A program made the translations under genes and the position numbers. The notes beneath the pieces were generated by a model, which was not told the DNA's origin, ran no database searches, and worked only from the letters and a program-made list of their open reading frames with translations. This document shows positions 1 to 7,259 of a DNA stretch of 16,786 bases, piece by piece. The DNA comes from CAYJXA01 sp964404595. Its GTDB lineage: Archaea; Nanobdellota; Nanobdellia; Woesearchaeales; GW2011-AR9. Where the stretch lies: the NCBI GenBank assembly GCA_964404595.1, contig CAYOKQ010000033.1, positions 1-16,786 of the forward strand, read 5' to 3'. Positions within the stretch are counted from its first letter, which is position 1, and every line of letters begins with the position of its first letter.

Positions 1-893
1 TCTGCAAAGGGACAGGCCGCCCCGGCTACATGCGTATATCCATGATATCCATCCACTCTAAACGATCCATCGTCACAGATATAAGTAGAGCCAAATTCAC
101 AGGGACTGTCGACCCCGCATTCACTTCGAACTTTTGATTCTGCAATTTTTAAAATGATAAATGCATCTTGGCCATTAATAGTGCCATCACCATTGATATC
201 CGTCGTATATCCTGTACTGCTGGTTGCAGGAGGGCAATATGTTGCAGTATTTTCAGTGCAAAATGCTCCGCATGAATCAGCGTCTGCAGTACTTGCAGGG
301 CATGCTGCTGTTCCCGACGACTGGGCAATAGTGCCAGTAAGGATATTGGCATGCGGTGGATTTAAATTATAAACAAATAAACTATCTAAACTTATGTCGC
401 CAACGTTAATATCATTTAACTGCTGGCCACCCTTGACGCGATAGGTAACTTCTGCTAACCGTAACGGGCCACTGATACGAGCATTATAATCTAAAGTTGC
501 ATGTTCTACCGTAAGTTCGCCATCACTGGTGGTAACACGCCAAAAATCATCTCCCCATTCTGGAATAAGCGAAACAGCACTCACAAATTCAAGCACATTT
601 CGATCAGGTATGATTGTAAATTTATATCCAACGGATTCAGCAGCGCCAAGATTTGCTCCCACATACACCGTTACTAGCTCTCCAGCGTTCCGAGGAAGAG
701 ATAGAGGTTCTGCGCCCCCCGTGCCAGGTTCAAACAGAGTTGAATCGATTGCTATCGCTTTACCTGCAAAAGTTTTAGTTCCAAAATATACTAACACCAA
801 GATAATGATAAGAGCAATAACAAGCAGCCCAATATACAATGGCTTTCTGCCTGCTGAAACCGTTTCCTCTCCCCCTTTATTCATCGATACCAT
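1..893 (-). CDS. Membrane-anchored cohesin-like and dockerin-like protein (C-terminus beyond window)
   Basis: The frame reads open from the ATG at 893 to the left edge without a stop, about 297 residues, so the C-terminus is missing. Residues 1-20 are polar, about 20-37 form one membrane helix, and the rest should be extracytoplasmic. Residues about 60-180 look like a cohesin-type beta-sandwich (VGYKF, LEFVS, LAEVTY pattern). Residues 232-243 read DINGDGTINGQD, a calcium loop of dockerin/EF-hand type, followed by the helix AFIILKIAES. Cysteines are frequent after residue 198. It starts 15 bp after the stop of the gene at 909-1877, so it is probably the third gene of one transcript. No strong ribosome site is visible, and a second Met three residues later could be the start. 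The domain calls come from sequence patterns alone. A surface scaffold or binding role is inferred. Confidence 0.8.
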   Translation of the reverse strand, partial: MVSMNKGGEETVSAGRKPLYIGLLVIALIIILVLVYFGTKTFAGKAIAIDSTLFEPGTGGAEPLSLPRNAGELVTVYVGANLGAAESVGYKFTIIPDRNVLEFVSAVSLIPEWGDDFWRVTTSDGELTVEHATLDYNARISGPLRLAEVTYRVKGGQQLNDINVGDISLDSLFVYNLNPPHANILTGTIAQSSGTAACPASTADADSCGAFCTENTATYCPPATSSTGYTTDINGDGTINGQDAFIILKIAESKVRSECGVDSPCEFGSTYICDDGSFRVDGYHGYTHVAGAACPFA

Positions 894-908
894 GATATTA
901 ATATTTAA

Positions 909-1877
909 TTATCCGAATATCCCTCTCAAGATACCAGCCATTCGGCTAATAAAAGAAGGATTCCAGGTTGTAGGAATCTCGCCTTCAGGAATAGCGTTGA
1001 TTTGGTTTATCAGTTGCTGTCTTCGAGATGTAGCTGCCGGAGCACTACATACATGATCAGTACATGTTTGACCTGCTGGACACGCGGTTGCGGCAACAGC
1101 AACATTTCCAGGGCAGGTAACGCCAGCTTGATCACAGGTTGCAGCTTGGGCTATACAGGGGACCAATTCACATGACCGGCTTGAAACAGGTGGATATTGA
1201 ACTCCGCCTGTACACGTGGCAGAATTTAAAGTAGCAGTTACTCTCTGCGTGGTTGCTCCTGTTCTGGATACACTGCATTCGCCTACTTCAAGAGTCCAAT
1301 CAGCTTCCGTACAGGGCGAGGAAGCATCTGGAGCAGCAGCGGAAATTGTGATTGTTGAAGGAGCTGAGGTAATCACGTGATATGTTCTTGTAAATCTAGG
1401 CGGAGGCCCAACAGTATTTATAACCGAAGAACCAGCTGCAGAACCGTCGGTATTAGGACTATCTATTGATAACGTGACCGAACCAGCAGCGGCCGCAGTC
1501 ATTCTAAAAGTAAAAACTGTTTGTGAATCACCATTACTCACGGAAGGAGTACTAGCGCCGCTATAAAAATGCCAACGTCCGGAAGCAATCGTATTCTGGG
1601 GAGCGGTGCCAAGTGAGGAAAAAAAGACACCATTTGTGCCTGTTCCAGATATGAATGTTGCAGCTGTCGAACTTGAACCAATATATAATCGAGTATCACG
1701 GGCTGGAACTCCGGCCGTGTTCATAGATACTGTAACCGTTATCGGTTCGCCAACAGTATAACTTGCTTTATCTGTAGTAATTGAAATGTCTGCTGCAGCT
1801 ATACCAAATGAAGCTAGGGCTAACATAAGTAATAAAAAAGTAACTCCAAATCTGAAATGCCCATAATTATTTTTCAT
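909..1877 (-). CDS. Secreted Cys-rich protein with cohesin-like N-terminal domain
   Basis: About 322 residues from the ATG at 1877. I chose this start because AGGGGG lies seven bases before it; a TTG codon at 1895 would extend the frame but lies inside the end of the upstream gene. The N-terminus is a cleavable signal peptide (hydrophobic FGVTFLLLMLALASF, then AAA-D). The following ~130 residues, starting ISITTDKASYTVGEPITV, resemble a cohesin-like beta-sandwich. A Cys-rich part with about twelve cysteines follows. The last 13 residues (ISRMAGILRGIFG) closely resemble the tail of the protein at 5532-7240. No transmembrane segment lies after the signal peptide, so the protein is secreted or held by its tail. 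It sits between the gene at 1889 and the one at 893 in a tight unit. Function is unknown; surface adhesion or assembly is inferred. Confidence 0.85.
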   Translation of the reverse strand: MKNNYGHFRFGVTFLLLMLALASFGIAAADISITTDKASYTVGEPITVTVSMNTAGVPARDTRLYIGSSSTAATFISGTGTNGVFFSSLGTAPQNTIASGRWHFYSGASTPSVSNGDSQTVFTFRMTAAAAGSVTLSIDSPNTDGSAAGSSVINTVGPPPRFTRTYHVITSAPSTITISAAAPDASSPCTEADWTLEVGECSVSRTGATTQRVTATLNSATCTGGVQYPPVSSRSCELVPCIAQAATCDQAGVTCPGNVAVAATACPAGQTCTDHVCSAPAATSRRQQLINQINAIPEGEIPTTWNPSFISRMAGILRGIFG

Positions 1878-1888
1878 TTTTAATCCCC

Positions 1889-3265
1889 CTAACAAGTTGT
1901 AATTTCTCCGTCAGTGAAACTGTACTGCCCATCGTCGCACAACCATACTGGATAACCATAAAAGTCACCCTGGTAAGCTGCACTTCCACTATTGCCAAGC
2001 GTATTTGCATTCGATTCTATCAGGAGTGAAAGCATCAATAGATCATTACTGTCAAGCAATTGGGGTTCTAGCAGAACTGCAGGATCTACATCATAATTGT
2101 AATCTGCATACACATTTCCTAACATATTACTTTCAGTAGACGTGCAAATACTATTGCCACTGCAATCACTATCAGCACAATCTACTGCACTATCGCCATC
2201 ATCATCTATTCCATCGTTACATTGATCTTCTCTAAAAATCATCCACTGTTGGGTTGCTCCGTCACATCTATATCTTGTTTCTGTTCCTCTTATTGCACCA
2301 TCCAAAGCCGTCGTACAGGTATTCCATCTATGCTCATAAAGACACACATCATGACCGTCAGGACTAAGCTGATTGAATGAAACACAAACGCTATCCCTTG
2401 TCGCACAATCATCAACAGCAAGACAACAGGCAATACCATATTCAGAGGTAGGGTGATATTGGCTTGCGGTTCCAGTTCCGGTTCCAGTGCCAACTCCTCC
2501 ACCAAGCGTGCAGGTACGTCCTGCGCAATCTAAATCAAAACCATCTACACTGCCATCACGGTCATTATCAAAGCCATCCAGACAGGTGCTTTCTTGAGCC
2601 TCACAGATATTATATCGAGCATCTGCTGCCTGTCCTGCACAATCTGTATCGGCACAATCCACCATACCGTCGATATCATCGTCAAGATTATTGTCACAAA
2701 TTTCCACGAGCACAGACGCAGTGCATAAATCCCCATCAGCAGTGGTATCGCCGCCACTGGTAAAGACACAACCTACACTTTCACATAGATTACGACGGCC
2801 AGACTCATACGTACTTCCCCTGAAAAGATACAGATCAACACGCGGACAACCCGTTCTTATACCTTGACACCCATCATTCTCGATCACTGGCGGATTTTCA
2901 GCTCCATGAAAATTACAGCCAGCACTTTCGCACACGCTTTGGCGCAATTGAGTGCTCTTTATTTTTAAATTAATGTTCCTGACAGATGCAGGAAGCAGCT
3001 GAATATCCATACAACTTGTGGCACTATCACTGGTGGTATCTGTTGTTACAGGGATATCACCGATATCAATCACCCGATTTATATCCTGCCTTGAACCAAA
3101 ATCAATCCCTTTTCCAAATAAAGTTTGTCTTGCCGGTGATAAAAATACAATCGCTAAAACGAGAATGGCCACTAAAACAATTCCGATGATGAGCCATAAC
3201 TTATGTTTGTCGATGCCAGGTGTTACCCGCACCGTCTGCAGCTGACCTTTTTTCTGTAATTTCAT
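1889..3265 (-). CDS. Membrane-anchored Cys-rich protein with three MopE-type repeats
   Basis: 458 residues. A positively charged N-terminus (KKGQLQ) precedes a membrane helix at about 23-43 and a post-helix TLFGKG, so the protein is anchored by its N-terminus with an external C-terminal body. Three repeats of the pattern C-x2-x(I/L/F)D(N/D)DxD-x3-D-x2-D-x-DC lie at about 190-209, 228-247 and 349-368. This is the putative metal-binding motif first seen in MopE, where Asp residues suit calcium or another metal. Two CES-x-GC motifs (112-117 and 161-166) form another internal repeat. A Gly-Thr run at 256-266 is a flexible linker encoded by hexamer repeats. It is the first gene of its unit, with a TATA box about 40 bp upstream. 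GGTGG abuts the ATG, an unusually short spacing. Specific function is unknown. Confidence 0.88.
   Translation of the reverse strand: MKLQKKGQLQTVRVTPGIDKHKLWLIIGIVLVAILVLAIVFLSPARQTLFGKGIDFGSRQDINRVIDIGDIPVTTDTTSDSATSCMDIQLLPASVRNINLKIKSTQLRQSVCESAGCNFHGAENPPVIENDGCQGIRTGCPRVDLYLFRGSTYESGRRNLCESVGCVFTSGGDTTADGDLCTASVLVEICDNNLDDDIDGMVDCADTDCAGQAADARYNICEAQESTCLDGFDNDRDGSVDGFDLDCAGRTCTLGGGVGTGTGTGTASQYHPTSEYGIACCLAVDDCATRDSVCVSFNQLSPDGHDVCLYEHRWNTCTTALDGAIRGTETRYRCDGATQQWMIFREDQCNDGIDDDGDSAVDCADSDCSGNSICTSTESNMLGNVYADYNYDVDPAVLLEPQLLDSNDLLMLSLLIESNANTLGNSGSAAYQGDFYGYPVWLCDDGQYSFTDGEITTC
2468..2496. repeat. Short tandem hexamer repeat inside coding sequence
   Basis: Units of GGTTCC or AGTTCC recur about four to five times with minor change. 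Read on the minus strand they encode the Gly-Thr linker of the MopE-repeat protein. Hexamers keep the frame, so length can change by slippage without breaking the gene. Confidence 0.6.
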
Positions 3266-3302
3266 CCATCCACCTTCTTTGAATAAAAGAAAAATTTAAA
3301 GG

Positions 3303-3314
3303 TATATAAATATA
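3303..3314 (-). promoter_or_regulatory. TATA box for the MopE-repeat gene unit
   Basis: On the minus strand the AT-rich run TATATTTATATACC ends about 37 bases before the ATG at 3265, giving an inferred start near 3282 and a short leader carrying AAGGTGG. The same bases read on the plus strand contain TATATAAA, so the box could also fire rightward into the inverted-repeat element. Confidence 0.6.
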
Positions 3315-3316
3315 TC

Positions 3317-3631
3317 GAATTCATGGCACTATCCGTTTTGTGAGTGATATTGCAAAAATCACCACTGCCACTATGCGAGCAAGTAACTGCCTCTGCTTGC
3401 ACATAGTTAATGTCCGATTTCCATACAAGATGACATCTGGAAATCGGACTTGCTCGCGGCGTGGTGATTTTAAGCACGGGCTGGCCGTTCGACTCGGATT
3501 TTTCTTACAGTAATGAAAATGATAGAAAAATCAACTTAATTTAGGTCTGACGAATAGATTAGCTCGTCGAACTTCTTGGCCAAGCCCGTGCTTTTTGCAA
3601 TATCACTCATTTTTTGGATAGTGCCGAATTC
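3317..3631. repeat. Nested inverted-repeat element of about 315 bp, possible structured RNA or MITE-like element
   Basis: This fills the only gene-free stretch over 300 bp. The outer arms (3317-3358 and 3592-3631) pair over about 34 bp, broken by a 2-nt bulge and a 6-nt block. Arm one inside them has 3359-3365 with 3461-3467, 3367-3369 with 3458-3460, 3375-3384 with 3448-3457 (10 bp), and a 12-bp hairpin 3412-3423 with 3438-3449. Arm two has 3472-3486 with 3578-3593 (15 bp, one bulge), 3487-3493 with 3566-3572, and 3497-3504 with 3525-3532. The whole folds as a long closing stem with two branched arms. The ends lie 24 bp after the stop at 3656 and 2 bp from the TATA run of the next unit. In the outer stem two differences are G-U compatible only if the plus strand is the RNA. 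I see no protein frame and no clear target-site duplication. Confidence 0.8.
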
Positions 3632-3655
3632 CCAATTACTATAAACGGCAGAAAA

Positions 3656-4465
3656 TTACTCCACTTTATTTCGCTTATGATGGATATATATTCCGATTCC
3701 AATTGACGCAAGAAGAAGTGCCACGCTGCCTGCCAGCACCCTTCCGTATATTTTCCACGATGACGGCTGTGGAATAACCAGCGGCTGCTGCAGCACCGGT
3801 AATTGCGGCTGCACCAGTGCCGGGGCAGGGCCGCTTTCTGCCGCAAGGCAGTTTTTCTGCAGCAAAGGTTTTTGCGTCGTTGTCTTACACGAATGCTCAT
3901 CGATACAGCTTCTGGTTTGCTGCCCATTCTGGCAGCTATTCCAAGGAGTGCATATCCACGATTCTTCACAAGCAGCACAAGCTTGTGCTTCCATTTTAGT
4001 AAATTTTCGCTGATCGCACCTATTGAGGTCTGTACACGTCTTTGATTGTTCAAGCGTGGCATTACAATAGCTCCAAGAAGTCGGACATCTCCAGTTTGAG
4101 GTACAACTGCTGCCCCCTGAAGTTGCCGCATTGGTGACAGTACATCCGGGAGCATCGACGCAAAAAGAGTGTTGCGCAGTTGTGGCATCATCACAACTTG
4201 CAAAAAGCTGGTATCGTCCGTCGCTGGGATCAGAATTTGTATTGTATGTTGCTTGCCAGTCCCCTTCTCCCTGGCTTAAATAAATCAAATCCCCTGGCAG
4301 ATTAGCATTGTAGATTTGCAGTGCCGATCCCGCGCTGCATCCTTCAATACGAACAATTAACATTTCACCCTGCATGTAATCAGTCGTCTGCAGCTCAATG
4401 GAAACAGCAAATGCCAGAGAAAAGGTAAACAAAAGTGCAATCAATAGTGAAAGGGGGCGTTTCAT
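3656..4465 (-). CDS. Type I membrane protein with two thrombospondin-like Cys repeats
   Basis: 269 residues. Residues 1-20 are a signal peptide ending in LAFA. Residues 21-108 look like a small beta domain that begins with SIELQTTDYMQGE. Two repeats at about 121-150 and 167-193 share the pattern W-x-C-P-x-W-x-x-C-x(n)-C-x-D-x-x-x-C, like thrombospondin type 1 (TSP1) modules. A Pro/Gln-rich stalk (210-236) leads to a membrane helix (about 242-260) and a basic cytoplasmic end, HHKRNK. The protein is therefore held at the surface by its C-terminus, the reverse of its neighbours. Its ATG overlaps the stop of the upstream gene by four bases (ATGA), so translation is probably coupled. It is the last gene of its unit, and the inverted-repeat element follows. 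An adhesion role is inferred. Confidence 0.85.
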   Translation of the reverse strand: MKRPLSLLIALLFTFSLAFAVSIELQTTDYMQGEMLIVRIEGCSAGSALQIYNANLPGDLIYLSQGEGDWQATYNTNSDPSDGRYQLFASCDDATTAQHSFCVDAPGCTVTNAATSGGSSCTSNWRCPTSWSYCNATLEQSKTCTDLNRCDQRKFTKMEAQACAACEESWICTPWNSCQNGQQTRSCIDEHSCKTTTQKPLLQKNCLAAESGPAPALVQPQLPVLQQPLVIPQPSSWKIYGRVLAGSVALLLASIGIGIYIHHKRNKVE

Positions 4466-5508
4466 GATTCACCGACTGTAATTAGAGTTATGCCTTCACC
4501 TGAAGCTTGCACCTGCGGCGTCGCCACGTTTTCTTGTAAGCGCCCATGCACTGTCCAACCCTGATGCGGCAAACGGTCTTGCACATAAACTTCTTTGGTG
4601 GCAACTTTCGCCGGAAAAGGATATGTGGCAGTAGCGATGTACGCACCGCCGGCGGCAATATTTTCCATTCGCTCGGATTTAAAGACTAAGATAACCCCTT
4701 CTTCGTCACGCAAGATAGTGTAGACGATTGCCAGAGGGATGGGCCTGGCAGCACTGATGCTGGTCGAGAATTCCCGCGTTAAAGCTGGCTCTTGGGCAAG
4801 GATACAGCTTCCAGCTTGACACCTAAATCCAGCACCACAGCCATTATCAGCAGTACATTCCACTATTTCTTCAGCTTCCTCCACCTCTTCCACGATAATT
4901 TGAGCATCCAGCCCTTCGTCGATAAAATCTCTGGTTTCATCTTCTAAACTAATGATGTCAAAAGATGTAAAATCAAGCGTGTATGTCGTGGGCATAGAAA
5001 TTCCATTAAAAGAAATGCGGGCCACTTCAAATTCCCCCGTTTTTGCTGCTGCCCAGTCCAGAGTGACGTATTCAAAAATAATCCGGTTTCCTTCACATCG
5101 AGCGGTATTTAGAACCGTCATCTCGCTCTCCTCGAATTCAGAATCCCATTCCAAAAGGCTTTCGACATTTGCACAGGCAACTTGCGCAGGCAATGCTAAT
5201 TCAAATGAAACGCCTACTGCCTCTCCCCCAATATTTGCTTTCACTATGGCGTCAAAAGGCGTATTTGGCCTGATCGTAAATGGATCTCCAACTTCGCCCA
5301 TATACAACCCTGCGGTATTTTCATCCCCGGTATAAAATGCTTTTCCCACGAATTGTTTTCCTACAAAAAGAAGTATCACCAGCATGATGATGACGATAAT
5401 GCTGGCTGCAGCAATGATAAAAAGCTTACTTTCTGCACGAGACTTTTTGACTCTCGTCTTTAAGACATTGGCCGCCCCTGCCTTCACGATTTTATGTTTT
5501 GGTTTCAT
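4462..5508 (-). CDS. N-terminally anchored cohesin-like protein
   Basis: 348 residues. A basic cytoplasmic segment (1-28) precedes a membrane helix at about 29-50, then FVGKAF, a post-helix motif shared with neighbouring proteins. Residues about 65-190 resemble a cohesin beta-sandwich (AIVKANIGGEAVGVSFELAL, then FEVARISFNG). An acidic spacer of Glu and Val (206-217) is followed by a compact Cys motif, C-x5-C-x5-C-x4-C, at 218-235, and a C-terminal beta domain (240-348) that could be a CARDB-like fold. It starts 23 bp after the stop of the PEBP-containing gene with no clear ribosome site and overlaps the next gene by four bases, so it sits inside one operon. A role in surface complex assembly is inferred from the cohesin-like module. 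Confidence 0.85.
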   Translation of the reverse strand: MKPKHKIVKAGAANVLKTRVKKSRAESKLFIIAAASIIVIIMLVILLFVGKQFVGKAFYTGDENTAGLYMGEVGDPFTIRPNTPFDAIVKANIGGEAVGVSFELALPAQVACANVESLLEWDSEFEESEMTVLNTARCEGNRIIFEYVTLDWAAAKTGEFEVARISFNGISMPTTYTLDFTSFDIISLEDETRDFIDEGLDAQIIVEEVEEAEEIVECTADNGCGAGFRCQAGSCILAQEPALTREFSTSISAARPIPLAIVYTILRDEEGVILVFKSERMENIAAGGAYIATATYPFPAKVATKEVYVQDRLPHQGWTVHGRLQENVATPQVQASGEGITLITVGES

Positions 5509-5531
5509 CGTTTAATTGTTTGATTGTTGGT

Positions 5532-7240
5532 TTAGGCAAAAAAAGTTCGAAGTATTCCAGCAATTCCCGATACTTTCTGTAGCAAAGAGATAGTATCATT
5601 GCGCAATACCGTACCTATTTTAGTCAATACTTCGTTGACGTTGCGGCATTCATTCTCCACGCATTCTAATCCCATTCCACACTCGGCAGTTGTAGAGCAG
5701 GAACCATCTAAAACTTCTTCCCTCAAAGTACATAAAGCAGTATTTAGTGTACAATCAGTATTACACCCTATTAGTGTTCCGCCAGTAAAGAATATCCCAT
5801 TTGATGACTGAAAATTAGAGCATGAAAGATCAGCAGGAATCACTCCATCGCACTCTTCCCCTGCATCAACCACGCCATCACCGCATATGGGCGAAGGCAT
5901 ACATGCACCTTCAATGCATATCATATCACCAGTACATGCTGCATCAGCAGGACAGGAAGAGCAGGTCTCATCCTCGTCAACAGCCCCATTGCCGCAACTT
6001 GCAGGAACTGCAGTGCACTCTGATGCCCGGCCGCGGGGATTCTCACAACTCCATCCAGGCTCTATGGAACAACCAGAAGAACAGCCATCGTCTGAGAGAA
6101 TATCCCAATCATCACATGACTCTTCCGCATCAACCACGCCATCACCGCACGCTATCGTTCGGGGATAGTAAAAGCTGCGCAGCGTTGTCTGCGCAATGAT
6201 ATGGCCGCCCATCGTGGTAAAATCTCCCATGGCTCCCCGCACTTCACTAGCAGTGTAAATCCCATCCATATTTTGGTCTATGGCTCCAACTCCAGTTAGT
6301 GCAAAAGTTTGATCTACTGCGTAAAGATTAAAAGTATAACGATGACTTTCTTGAATAGGATCAATAGGAGGGCAGGGACCGATATAAAAACTTCCTCCAT
6401 TATCTACATCGGCTAAGCTGTTGTGTCCTTGTATCCCCATTAACGGAACACTATTTTCTTCAATTACCGTTCCGTCTGGATTAATATTAAATACCAACCA
6501 ATGAACATAGGCGCTGCTCCCGCCAGCATACTCACTAGCATCAACTGCGTCCACATCTTCTACAATCAAGACCAGACTTTGCGTTCCTGCAGGAATATTT
6601 TCAATTGTAAAAGGAGGATTGACCCGAACTTCACTGCCCGCCATAAGATTATCACAGGTATATGTGGAAGGAATATTTCCACCGTCTTCAAAAGCGCTGC
6701 TGCGCAGCGTAAAAACCCCCGTCCCGGCTGATTCTGCAAACGTCAACGTAGTTGGGAGAGAAAGGATATTATTTACGCGTTCTCCATTAGAATAAAATTC
6801 AGTGCTCGCATCATCCACGGAAATTGATATTGGACCAACTGCTCCTGCTTTGATTTTAAATCCAATACTAGCAATGTCAAATTCGCCGGAAAGAAGTTCA
6901 CCGCCAGTCCCCCGTATTCTTGTGATGGTTATTACTCCCGCAGTAGGAATGTCTGCACCACCACCTAAGTACCAAGTCATAGGAGTCAGAACATTAATGG
7001 GAGCTGGACTGGTTAATTCCAATTGTTCTGGATCGTAGAGTATCTTGACGGTAATGCCGCTTACCCCCTCATCACTGCGTGCTTTGAGTGTTACTGTAAA
7101 TTCTTCCCCTGGATTTGCATCAGCTGAAAGAGGATCCAAACCAAACTGCCTANNNNNNNNNNCAATGCACTCGTTGTTAAAAAAAGAATCGTTCCCAGAA
7201 GAATCGCTGTAAAAATCACACCATATTTTTGGACATTCAT
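5532..7240 (-). CDS. Secreted cohesin-like/PEBP/Cys-rich multidomain protein, interrupted by assembly gap
   Basis: The start is the ATG at 7240, with AAAGGTG about seven bases upstream, followed by a signal peptide of about 25 residues. After the N run the frame continues from about 7150. Numbering from the Leu-Asp-Pro at 7139: residues 2-133 are a cohesin-type module (ANPGEEFTVTLKA start). Residues 142-328 are a PEBP/YbhB-type fold with the ligand-site signatures EDVDA, YVHW, GPCPP and SHRY. Inside it, 288-299 reads DQNMDGIYTASE, a full 12-residue EF-hand loop. Residues 331-470 hold CGDGVVDAEE-type Cys repeats, as in DUF4215/Myxococcus Cys-rich repeats, then a C-x5-C-x5-C-x4-C knot. The tail VSGIAGILRTFFA matches that of the protein at 909-1877. 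The two parts fit one frame only if the gap length is 2 modulo 3, so 10 N is a placeholder. PEBP ligand and role are unknown. Confidence 0.88.
7153..7162. other. Assembly gap (10 N)
   Basis: Ten unresolved bases lie just after the signal peptide of the cohesin/PEBP gene. Reading frames on either side disagree by the literal gap length, so the true number of missing bases is not 10. Confidence 0.98.
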
Positions 7241-7259
7241 GTTAAACACCTTTCTTATT

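Noticed and set aside
529..1056. Plus-strand frame of 175 codons
   Set aside because: It lies opposite two minus-strand genes with clear domains and has no promoter, ribosome site or recognisable motif.
3317..3631. RNase P RNA, SRP RNA or retron ncRNA as identity of the nested repeat
   Set aside because: I found no RNase P core motif (GAGGAAAGUCC type), no SRP helix 8 tetraloop region, and no reverse transcriptase nearby.
3317..3631. Fold-back assembly artefact, since both ends read GAATTC
   Set aside because: The arms are imperfect copies and the inner arms are different sequences that pair on their own, which a simple fold-back would not produce. Read mapping would settle it.
3607..4203. 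Minus-strand frame of 198 codons
   Set aside because: It is an alternate frame of the TSP-like membrane protein gene and runs into the inverted-repeat element. Its composition (many Arg, Cys, Trp) is not protein-like.
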